The notes beneath the pieces are model-generated. The model did not search any database. It saw only the letters and a list, made by a program, of their open reading frames with translations, and was not told the origin of the DNA. Below, piece by piece: positions 1 to 5,833 of a DNA stretch of 10,358 nucleotides. The stretch is from an uncultured Lachnobacterium sp. GTDB taxonomy: Bacteria > Bacillota > Clostridia > Lachnospirales > Lachnospiraceae. The translations under genes were made by a program, and so were the position numbers. Position 1 is the stretch's first letter, and each line of letters begins with the position of its first letter. Where the stretch lies: the NCBI GenBank assembly GCA_945971355.1, contig CAMFPD010000065.1:1-10358 (forward strand), read 5' to 3'.

Positions 1-118
1 CAGCCCCTCACGAAGAACCCTCAACAACTATGCTATTTTTTATGCCAAACCCTCAAGAAAGACCCTCAACAAGTTTGGCAAACCCTCAAGAACTTTGATT
101 ATCCGTATTTTTTTGTAA
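1..118. repeat. Degenerate ACCCTCAA(C/G)AA direct repeats at left edge
   Basis: Four copies of ACCCTCAASAA start at 17, 49, 62 and 82, with the variable base alternating C, G, C, G. A fifth, degenerate copy starts at 4. The pair 4-27 and the pair 49-72 match at 20 of 24 positions by eye, which gives a 45-bp period. AAACCCTCAAGAA is exact at 47-59 and 80-92. The array may continue to the left of the window. All three plus-strand frames stay open for about 100 bases here, which the T-poor plus strand explains, so I do not call a gene. The function is unknown. Confidence 0.6.
43..80. repeat. 8-bp inverted repeat enclosing two of the left-edge repeats
   Basis: TGCCAAAC (43-50) and GTTTGGCA (73-80) are perfect inverted arms around a 22-nt interval that contains most of two ACCCTCAASAA copies. 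No U-tract follows on either strand, so it is not a standard intrinsic terminator. It could be a protein-binding site, a structured RNA element or part of a small repetitive element. Confidence 0.4.
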
Positions 119-149
119 TACTGAGATCTTAATTCATCATGTTAACTTA

Positions 150-190
150 ATGACATTTGGTCTAACTGACCACCCTTTAAAACGTGTCAT
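150..190. other. Nested inverted repeats just downstream of the DUF2920-like gene
   Basis: TGGTC (158-162) and GACCA (168-172) form a 5-bp stem with a 5-nt loop. It is nested inside ATGACA (150-155) and TGTCAT (185-190). The position, 10 to 50 bases past the stop codon at 200, suits a transcript-end structure for the operon. The stem is short and no U-run follows it on the minus strand, so terminator activity is uncertain. Apart from this and the repeats, I see nothing else in 1-199. Confidence 0.25.
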
Positions 191-199
191 AATCAAATA

Positions 200-1297
200 C
201 TATATTATTTTTTCACAATACAGCATTGGAATACCATCTTCCCAACGTACTTCGTATTGAAAATTTGAAGTATTATATTTCACATTTTCATATTTAAACT
301 TAGCTTTTCTTTTTTTATTTTTCGTTTTCTCAGATGCAAGATATTTTCCATATGCATAATTAAATAATTCTACAAAATCAGCCCCCATACCATGAAATGT
401 CGAATGAAAACACACCTTGTCAATTCGAGAATCTGTTATTGTTTCAACTATTGTATTATCCACATGATTTAAAAAGGCTTTCTTTTTCTCCAATGGAGTC
501 ATATGATCTTTCTCACCAGCAAAACAAATAATTTGCGACCGATTTGAAAACTGTTCATACAGATATGGTAGATTTAGAATTTCAAAATCTTGTAAAAATT
601 CAGATGCTTTATACGAAATAATCTGATCTATTCTAATTCCGTCTTTAAGACCTGCGCTCTCCCTAAAATGATCTAAATAGTATGGTGTAAGGTAACTACT
701 ATTATCAATAATTGCTGTGAACAACTCAGGACAAAAGGCATTACATAAATACGCCAAATATGCACCATGAGAAAATCCATATGCATATACCCTATTAGGA
801 TTAACTTTATATCCATTACTTTCCACAATATCAATTACAACTTTCATTGCACGCAAATTATCAATCGCTTGCATCAACCCCATATCATTAAAACTATCTC
901 TAGTTTCATTCAAGTCTACGTTTTGAAAAAAAATTTTTCCGCTTAAAATGTGTGAATATTTATCATAATCTCTCTGTAATAAATCTAACTCTGCATCTGA
1001 CAAGGTATTCTTTATCATTTCTGTACTAATCACTTCTGGATTACTATTTTGCATATATTCATACCCAAAATAATCACATTGAACAGTAAACAAATTATAT
1101 GCATCTGCGAATAATTGACGCATTTTTGCATATACATTGGATGTTGCACTTCCTCCATATCCCGCCAAAAGTAGTAACATACCAGTATCCTTATCTGCTC
1201 CCTTCTCTGGTTCAGAAAAAAATAATTTTATAGTTCTATTCTGATTGGTATAAATATTGGGTTGAGCGAGAATCTCCATCTCATAATTTTGTGCCAT
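200..1297 (-). CDS. DUF2920-like alpha/beta-hydrolase-fold protein, flagellar accessory
   Basis: This 365-residue protein looks like a serine alpha/beta hydrolase. A GFSHG nucleophile elbow at 174-178 puts the candidate nucleophile at Ser176. LAGYGGSA at 44-51 suits an oxyanion-hole loop, Asp264 in GEKDHMTP is the likely acid, and His302 in FHGMG the likely base. There is no signal peptide or membrane segment, so it should be cytosolic. From memory, the overall pattern resembles DUF2920, a family of unknown function found in Campylobacter flagellin-glycosylation regions and in motile Lachnospiraceae. Its ATG lies 17 nt inside the end of maf, so the two genes are probably translationally coupled, behind a weak GAGGAAG site. 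Coding DNA is very AT-rich (14 G/C in bases 541-600). A role in making, editing or transferring the flagellin glycan, for example as a deacylase, is inference from context. Hydrolase fold is fairly sure; the exact family less so. Confidence 0.75.
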   Translation of the reverse strand: MAQNYEMEILAQPNIYTNQNRTIKLFFSEPEKGADKDTGMLLLLAGYGGSATSNVYAKMRQLFADAYNLFTVQCDYFGYEYMQNSNPEVISTEMIKNTLSDAELDLLQRDYDKYSHILSGKIFFQNVDLNETRDSFNDMGLMQAIDNLRAMKVVIDIVESNGYKVNPNRVYAYGFSHGAYLAYLCNAFCPELFTAIIDNSSYLTPYYLDHFRESAGLKDGIRIDQIISYKASEFLQDFEILNLPYLYEQFSNRSQIICFAGEKDHMTPLEKKKAFLNHVDNTIVETITDSRIDKVCFHSTFHGMGADFVELFNYAYGKYLASEKTKNKKRKAKFKYENVKYNTSNFQYEVRWEDGIPMLYCEKII

Positions 1298-3206
1298 GTA
1301 TACTTTCTCTCTTCCTCTGTTTTATTCGTGTCTTTTCTGAAAAAGATACCATAGTTTTTTTTGCTAATTCCATTAATTCATCTGCTGCATATGCCATAGC
1401 CTGCATCATAAATTTTCCATTTTGAGCAATATCTAACATCTCATCTTTTTCATCTTCTTTTGTGTGATAAATACTAGGTCGCATTGTTAATTCAATCCCC
1501 TTAAGACTGTCATTCACAACTTGAGCCATGTAATCATTTTCCATATACTTGTTAGTCTTTCCAATCTGCTTTATCAATTTTTCGAGTTCACTTCGAGTAT
1601 ATTGTTTCTTCCTTGCCAATTTTTCAAGTTTTTCATATTGGTGTACCCCACTTATAGATTTCTTATGGACTTCCATGAGTTTCTTAGGCGATTGCTCGAA
1701 AATCTTCAGAATTTCTTCTTTTCCGACATTCCCTAACATTTGTGGTATTCTTGACACTCGATATTTTACACTAAACTGCTTTTTGCAACATTTTCTGATT
1801 GCTTCTTTTAAAGACATTACCTCTGAACCATGGATTTTTGCTCCCCCTTCAGTTGCATCAATAACACGAATATCACTCCGCTCCTTAATCTGATCCTCAA
1901 ACCACTCCAAATACATTTTAAAATCTAGACGAGTCAATACCTTCCCCCCATCAATAGCTTCAATTTCAAAGTATTCTTCACTATTAATATCAATACTATC
2001 CATCTTTTCTTGAAATGTTCCATCTGCATGCGTCTTATTACCTGTCATCGCAAGATCCTGCCCAACCAATATAATGGTCTCTGATCCCATATATATCCCC
2101 AACGAAAAAGCAGAATTAGCAACAGAACCTCCGCTGGCAAGGCTAGGTATTATCACAGTTTGTGGATCCTTTTCATATGCATTTTGCATAATTTCATTTT
2201 CCAAAGCACAATCACTAGCATAAAAAAATTTTTTTCCTTTATGAATTTTCATTGGTGCTGTCGAAATTGCATTCATTGTAACCATTGGAACTTTCGATAT
2301 ATCTTTGTGTTCAAACAAGGTCCCCGGCTTTAAGCCATCCACCACCACAAAAAAATTAGGAATAATACCAGCATTAAGCAATGGCTTCATCGCAGTATCT
2401 GTCGCAATAATATTAGCTTTTCCCACAGCATCCTTCAAATCTAAAATGTTTCTATTTAAGGATGGACCTGCTGAAACAACGATTGTTGGAACATCTTTCG
2501 GAACGATATTCTCCAAAGAACCAATACTATATCCATTATACATATATTTACAATTAGTAAACACATTTTCTGCATTTACATTAGTATATCGCACAACTGT
2601 GTTCCAGTTCTTTTCAATATCAAAAGCATATTTTTTGACACTATCTACAAATTCTTTTACTTTTTTAGGAAATAGCTTATGATAATTATCCGAAAGATAT
2701 ATTTTCAACATGGTCATACTATCATAATTTATCATTGTATAAAGATATGATTGCATTTCCTTCTCATTTATTCCATCTACAATTATCCCAACTGGTATAT
2801 TTTCTTCAAATAAAAATGTTAAATCTACTTCCTGTAAAGCCTTTAAAAAAATTTCAATAGAAGGTTCATACACTAATATATTGTTAGTTGGTTTTACCTC
2901 TTTTAATATATTTTTAATATGAATTCCATCATGGATTCCTATTATAATCACAGTTGCAAAATCATCTATCTTTTCAATCTGCTTTAACCAGTCTTTTCCA
3001 GCATAAGCAGGATTATACTTTCCATTCAAATATAAAATTTTTCCTTCATGTGAAACACGAAAAATTGTGCTACCATCATACGCACAGTCACTTTCCACAT
3101 AGATTGTATAATCAGTTGTATATTTCTTATTTTCAATAAAATCCGCCCAATTAGGGTACTTATTACGGATTTTTTTCATGTTTTTTTCATATATTTCGCA
3201 GTTCAT
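1281..3206 (-). CDS. maf: Motility accessory factor (Maf, DUF115), flagellin glycosyltransferase
   Basis: This 641-residue protein has the hallmarks of the Maf/DUF115 family, which in Campylobacter, Helicobacter, Aeromonas and Clostridium attaches nonulosonic acids (pseudaminic or legionaminic type) to Ser/Thr of flagellin in the cytoplasm before export. Visible family motifs are VVSAGPSL at 243-250, DTAMKPLLNAGIIPNFFVVVD around 270-290 (given for position), the GGSVANSAFSLG to VGQDLAMTG block at 359-389, THADGT at 392-397, and ATEGGAKIHGSEVMSL at 451-466. The C-terminal third is helical and charged. The length is typical of the family. The ATG at 3206 follows GGAGG (3213-3217) with a 6-nt spacer. 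It lies 27 nt after the small gene upstream and overlaps the hydrolase gene downstream. No nonulosonic-acid synthesis genes are in the window, so the donor sugar is not known from here. GC is low (15 of 60 in 2701-2760) compared with the flagellar core. Confidence 0.9.
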   Translation of the reverse strand: MNCEIYEKNMKKIRNKYPNWADFIENKKYTTDYTIYVESDCAYDGSTIFRVSHEGKILYLNGKYNPAYAGKDWLKQIEKIDDFATVIIIGIHDGIHIKNILKEVKPTNNILVYEPSIEIFLKALQEVDLTFLFEENIPVGIIVDGINEKEMQSYLYTMINYDSMTMLKIYLSDNYHKLFPKKVKEFVDSVKKYAFDIEKNWNTVVRYTNVNAENVFTNCKYMYNGYSIGSLENIVPKDVPTIVVSAGPSLNRNILDLKDAVGKANIIATDTAMKPLLNAGIIPNFFVVVDGLKPGTLFEHKDISKVPMVTMNAISTAPMKIHKGKKFFYASDCALENEIMQNAYEKDPQTVIIPSLASGGSVANSAFSLGIYMGSETIILVGQDLAMTGNKTHADGTFQEKMDSIDINSEEYFEIEAIDGGKVLTRLDFKMYLEWFEDQIKERSDIRVIDATEGGAKIHGSEVMSLKEAIRKCCKKQFSVKYRVSRIPQMLGNVGKEEILKIFEQSPKKLMEVHKKSISGVHQYEKLEKLARKKQYTRSELEKLIKQIGKTNKYMENDYMAQVVNDSLKGIELTMRPSIYHTKEDEKDEMLDIAQNGKFMMQAMAYAADELMELAKKTMVSFSEKTRIKQRKRESIHGTKL

Positions 3207-3233
3207 AGCTATCCTCCGTCCGCAAATACACAG

Positions 3234-3509
3234 TTATCCTTTTTCAAGCAAAGGCAATATACCAAAACGAAGAACATCCAGCAGAAAGACTTCGTCCTGC
3301 TGACTCATTCCATACATCATGTCTTCTAGCACCTGCAATATATTCGATGCATCGCCTCCCGTTTCCTCTATTAGCGACATTATTGCATGATTAATTGAAG
3401 TAATACATTCTGGCATTTTATCCATATAGTTTTCTTTTTTAAGCATAGCATCACAAATATTTTTTATCTGGCATGCTGCTTCCCGATAGTTCTTTTTTTT
3501 CTCTTCCAT
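3234..3509 (-). CDS. Unrecognised 91-residue helical protein between flagellin and maf
   Basis: I do not recognise a family. The reading frame could begin at an ATG at 3548, but that codon sits in the loop of the flagellin terminator hairpin and lacks a ribosome binding site. The ATG at 3509 follows GAGG (3515-3518) with a 5-nt spacer and is the better start, giving 91 residues. The predicted protein is small, charged and probably all-helical. It has a Lys/Glu-rich N-terminus, a central TGGDASN turn at about residues 50-56, and a hydrophobic C-terminal helix (VFLLDVLRFGILPLLEKG). There is no signal peptide or clear membrane span. It is followed 27 nt later by maf. Its base composition (27 G/C in 3301-3360) matches the flagellar genes rather than maf. 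Possible roles are a partner or adaptor for Maf, or a flagellar chaperone; both are guesses. Confidence 0.65.
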   Translation of the reverse strand: MEEKKKNYREAACQIKNICDAMLKKENYMDKMPECITSINHAIMSLIEETGGDASNILQVLEDMMYGMSQQDEVFLLDVLRFGILPLLEKG

Positions 3510-3530
3510 ATCTGCCTCACATCTCTTTAC

Positions 3531-3566
3531 AAAAAAAGGGATTGACATACGCCAATCCCTTTTTTC
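3531..3566 (-). terminator. Intrinsic terminator of the flagellin gene
   Basis: On the minus strand GGGATTG (3559-3553) pairs with CAATCCC (3544-3538) across an 8-nt loop. Flanking A and T runs add six more pairs and provide the U-tract (3537-3531). It begins 18 nt after the flagellin stop codon. This is a canonical rho-independent terminator. Because I see no promoter between it and the next gene, the genes to the left probably depend on read-through. Confidence 0.9.
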
Positions 3567-3583
3567 AATTGTAGACTTTGATT

Positions 3584-4681
3584 TTACTGCAATAATGATA
3601 ATACACCCTGAGTAGACTGGTTGGCCTGTGCAAGCATTGACTGTCCTGCCTGTGCAAGAATGTTATTCTTGCTGTAGTTAACCATCTCAGAAGCCATATC
3701 TGTATCACGGATACGTGACTCTGCTGATGATGTATTCTCTGATACATTATCAAGGTTTGCAATTGTGTGCTCTAATCTGTTCTGTAATGCTCCAAGTGCT
3801 GAACGCTGGCTAGATACATTATTAATTGCATCCTGAATCTTAGTAATTGTAGCATTTGCAATTTCATAATTGTCAACTCTTGCTCCAGTGAAAGACTGAG
3901 AAGCCACAGAATTCTTAACTTTGATAACAGCAGCCTGTGAAGCAATCTTTGCTATACAAGTCTTTAATGAACCACTAGCTGCGAATGATGTTTTAACTGT
4001 TCCCATTCCAGAACCATCAATACCACCATTTGCAAGTTTCTTTACAGTTGCATTCTTAGCTGCAACACTACCAATACTCTTTCTAACAGAACCAGATGTT
4101 TTATATCTGCTTGTCTTTAAACCTGTTGCCTTAAAATATCCACTCTGCTTTGCAATAATTGTCTTGCTAAGACCGATAGCCTTTGCATTCATAGCATCAA
4201 TAGTAATCTCAATGTTCTGATTTGCATTTGCGCCAACCTGAAGTTTCTTCTCTGAGAATGTTCCGTCTAATAAATTCTGCTTATTGAACTGTGTTGTCTC
4301 AGAAATTCTGTCGAGCTCTTTTGTTAATGCATCTAACTCCTCATTGATAGCTTCACGGTCAATTGACTGGTTTGTGTCATTAGCACCCTGAACTGCTAAC
4401 TCGTTCATTCTCTGAAGAATTGAGTGAGCTTCATTTAAAGCACCTTCAGCTGTCTGAATAAGAGATACACCATCCTGTGCGTTTGAAGAAGCCTTATCAA
4501 GACCACGAATCTGGCTTCTCATCTTCTCTGAAATCTTAAGACCTGCAGCATCATCTCCTGCACGGTTGATTCTGTAACCAGAAGCTAACTTCTCAGATGA
4601 TTTAGCCTGTGCGCTTGTTGTTACACCAAGCTGGCGATTAGAGTTCATTGCTGTTAAATTGTGCTGTACTACCATTGCCAT
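3584..4681 (-). CDS. fliC: Flagellin
   Basis: This is the filament subunit, exported by the flagellar type III apparatus; the equivalent in Bacillus is called hag. The 365-residue product has a conserved D0/D1 N-terminus (VVQHNLTAMNSNRQLG, then SSEKLASGYRINRAGDDAAGL at about 28-48) and a conserved C-terminus (about 276-365, with DTDMASEMVNYSKNNILAQAG and ending LSLLQ). The middle segment, about 170-275, is variable, rich in Ser, Thr, Ala and Lys, and holds one Cys (242). The ATG at 4681 is chosen because AAGGAGG (4691-4697) lies 9 nt upstream and because the protein then starts with the usual MAMVVQHN. An in-frame upstream ATG at 4771 would only add translated leader. It has its own sigma-28 promoter, leader and terminator, consistent with high-level single-gene expression. 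The Ser/Thr-rich middle offers sites for the neighbouring Maf glycosyltransferase. Confidence 0.97.
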   Translation of the reverse strand: MAMVVQHNLTAMNSNRQLGVTTSAQAKSSEKLASGYRINRAGDDAAGLKISEKMRSQIRGLDKASSNAQDGVSLIQTAEGALNEAHSILQRMNELAVQGANDTNQSIDREAINEELDALTKELDRISETTQFNKQNLLDGTFSEKKLQVGANANQNIEITIDAMNAKAIGLSKTIIAKQSGYFKATGLKTSRYKTSGSVRKSIGSVAAKNATVKKLANGGIDGSGMGTVKTSFAASGSLKTCIAKIASQAAVIKVKNSVASQSFTGARVDNYEIANATITKIQDAINNVSSQRSALGALQNRLEHTIANLDNVSENTSSAESRIRDTDMASEMVNYSKNNILAQAGQSMLAQANQSTQGVLSLLQ

Positions 4682-4690
4682 AATATTTTT

Positions 4691-4723
4691 CCTCCTTGAA
4701 TTAACTGCATCTTCCTTGATGCA
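4691..4723 (-). promoter_or_regulatory. Predicted CsrA-binding pair in the flagellin leader, including the ribosome binding site
   Basis: On the minus strand TGCATC (4723-4718) and GATGCA (4711-4706) form a perfect 6-bp hairpin with loop AAGGAA (4717-4712), the classic display of GGA to CsrA. A second CAAGGA motif (4698-4693) overlaps the Shine-Dalgarno AAGGAGG. The two GGA triplets are 20 nt apart, a distance one CsrA dimer can bridge. In Bacillus subtilis CsrA blocks flagellin translation at two such leader sites, one over the Shine-Dalgarno. Binding here is predicted, not shown. Confidence 0.75.
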
Positions 4724-4808
4724 TGTGTTGTAGTATTCTTCCATTATATTGGTCCCTAGGTTAACCAACACTCTGGAAATTCACAACTCTTTGGTTGTTA
4801 CACTTATT

Positions 4809-4835
4809 ATATCGGTCTGTTATTTTATTACTTTA
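4809..4835 (-). promoter_or_regulatory. Sigma-28 (SigD/FliA) promoter of flagellin
   Basis: On the minus strand TAAA (4835-4832) is followed by exactly 15 nt and then ACCGATAT (4816-4809). The Gram-positive flagellar sigma consensus is TAAA-N15-GCCGATAT, so only one base differs. Transcription should begin near 4802, leaving a leader of about 120 nt before the flagellin ATG. Confidence 0.92.
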
Positions 4836-4840
4836 GTCTT

Positions 4841-4868
4841 TTTCCAAATTTTTTCAAAAAAAATTTTT
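4841..4868 (-). promoter_or_regulatory. UP-element-like A/T tracts upstream of the flagellin promoter
   Basis: Directly upstream of the sigma-28 -35 element the minus strand carries phased A and T tracts: AAAAATTTTTTTTG, then AAAAAATTT, then GGAAAAA. The first two resemble the known UP-element pattern AAAWWTWTTTT-N3-AAA. Such an element raises flagellin transcription in Bacillus subtilis by contacting the RNA polymerase alpha subunit. The match lies slightly further upstream than the textbook position. Confidence 0.55.
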
Positions 4869-4884
4869 GGGGGCTATATTATAT

Positions 4885-4916
4885 AAAAAAGGACTCTCCG
4901 ATTTCTCGAAAAGTCC
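4885..4916 (-). terminator. Intrinsic terminator of the flaG-fliD-fliS-chaperone operon
   Basis: On the minus strand GGACTTTTCGA (4916-4906) pairs with TCGGAGAGTCC (4901-4891), using two G-U pairs, to give an 11-bp stem closed by a GAAA tetraloop. Six U residues follow (4890-4885). It lies 9 nt after the chaperone stop codon and separates that operon from the flagellin promoter. Confidence 0.92.
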
Positions 4917-4925
4917 CGATTTTCT

Positions 4926-5402
4926 CTACTGTTTATTATCCATAAACTGCGGCTCTACATTACTAAGCTTCTGCATATTCTCATAATACTGATTCGCCAC
5001 TTTCCCACTTGTCCGAAGTGACCTGGTCTTCTTCTTCACATCGGAGAATTTGAGCGTCATCAGCTCCTTGTTGCGAGCCTCCTGCACCTGAATCTCCACA
5101 CTGAGATCAGTAATCACACGAATAAGCTCCTTCATCTGACGTATCTCTTCACTGTAGGTGTCTCTGTCAGCCTTCAGCACGTCTGATACTCTGTCATACA
5201 CCTTCTGGAATCCACTGTCTAACTGTTCCAGCTGTTCTATGCACTTTGATTTTGCTTCCACCGTCTGGTCAAAGTCCTCCACAGAGCACATCTCATTCTC
5301 CAGTTGCGCCTTCTGCACATCATCCAGTCGTATTATTTCATTTAATACCTGTTCTTTTTTTCTTAAACTCTGCAGCAATATATCAATATATTTTTCCGAC
5401 AT
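4926..5402 (-). CDS. FlgN/FliT-like flagellar export chaperone (tentative)
   Basis: This 158-residue protein is almost entirely helical and charged, with long coiled-coil-like stretches (about 5-40 and 45-118). Its C-terminus, YYENMQKLSNVEPQFMDNKQ (139-158), resembles the short Phe-Met/Ile-Asp-Lys ending common in FlgN-family proteins. FlgN chaperones FlgK and FlgL, and FliT chaperones FliD. The position right after fliS is the usual fliT slot in Bacillus, while the C-terminal look is more FlgN-like, so I leave the symbol blank. The ATG at 5402 follows AGGAGAT (5405-5411), with 15 nt separating it from the fliS stop. It is the last gene before the operon terminator. Sequence similarity in these chaperones is weak, so the role rests on context and helical character. 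Confidence 0.7.
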   Translation of the reverse strand: MSEKYIDILLQSLRKKEQVLNEIIRLDDVQKAQLENEMCSVEDFDQTVEAKSKCIEQLEQLDSGFQKVYDRVSDVLKADRDTYSEEIRQMKELIRVITDLSVEIQVQEARNKELMTLKFSDVKKKTRSLRTSGKVANQYYENMQKLSNVEPQFMDNKQ

Positions 5403-5417
5403 AATATCTCCTGTGCA

Positions 5418-5807
5418 CTAAGACGCGCTAACCTTTGTACCATTTGCGGTCTTGCTCATTACTTCCTTCCATGCATCTCTCATGGTACGCAAATGTCCAA
5501 GCACCTCTTCCAGGATTTCCTTATCCTTCTTGATGTTCGCCTCCACAAGACGTTGCTTCAGATATGTATACACATTATCAAAATCCTCTGCCACCTTGTA
5601 CTTGTGGTCAAGGGTTGCCTGAAATTCTGAGATTATATTCTGAACCTTTGTTATATTGTTATGAGCTTTTTCTATATCCTTCTTTTCAACCGCTACTATG
5701 GCAATATTGCAAAATTTGATTGCACCATCATATAACATGAGTGTGAGCTCAGCTGGTGATGCTGTCATTATTTTGCTATTTGCGTATGCCGCGTATCCGT
5801 TTACCAT
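5418..5807 (-). CDS. fliS: Flagellin-specific export chaperone FliS
   Basis: FliS binds the C-terminal disordered part of flagellin in the cytoplasm, prevents premature polymerisation and guides it to the export gate. The 129-residue length is normal. The diagnostic N-terminal block is clear: a YAAYANSKIMTASPAEL stretch at 5-21 followed by LMLYDGAIKFCN at 23-34. The rest fits the family's antiparallel helical bundle, with DHKYKVAEDFDNVYTYLKQRL around 67-87. The ATG at 5807 lies downstream of AGGGAGGAT (5817-5825), and 26 nt separate it from the fliD stop. In Bacillus, FliS also connects to the FliW/flagellin balance, and all three partners are encoded here. Confidence 0.97.
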   Translation of the reverse strand: MVNGYAAYANSKIMTASPAELTLMLYDGAIKFCNIAIVAVEKKDIEKAHNNITKVQNIISEFQATLDHKYKVAEDFDNVYTYLKQRLVEANIKKDKEILEEVLGHLRTMRDAWKEVMSKTANGTKVSAS

Positions 5808-5833
5808 TCTTGTATATCCTCCCTACGATCAAA

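Noticed and set aside
1..132. Possible plus-strand partial gene ending at TAA 130-132
   Set aside because: The frame is open from the left edge, but the other two plus-strand frames are also open for about 100 bases because the strand is C/A-rich and T-poor. The repeats explain the peptide pattern, and nothing in it is recognisable.
1..199. CRISPR array at the left edge
   Set aside because: The repeated unit is only 11 bases, spacings vary from 13 to 32, and the copies are imperfect; no cas genes are in the window.
1521..2682. Plus-strand open frames opposite maf and the flagellar genes
   Set aside because: They are antisense shadows of well-supported minus-strand genes, hydrophobic and low-complexity, with no ribosome binding sites or family motifs.
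3481..3488. Plus-strand TCCCGATA resembling a sigma-28 -10 element
   Set aside because: The expected -35 position reads TTTT, and it points into the flagellin 3' end against all genes.
3510..3548. Longer form of the small gene starting at 3548
   Set aside because: That ATG lies in the loop of the flagellin terminator and has no ribosome binding site; the ATG at 3509 has GAGG at 5 nt.
4682..4771. In-frame N-terminal extension of flagellin starting at 4771 or 4744
   Set aside because: It runs through the structured leader and the Shine-Dalgarno, would give an atypical flagellin N-terminus, and lacks a good ribosome binding site. The ATG at 4681 has AAGGAGG at 9 nt.
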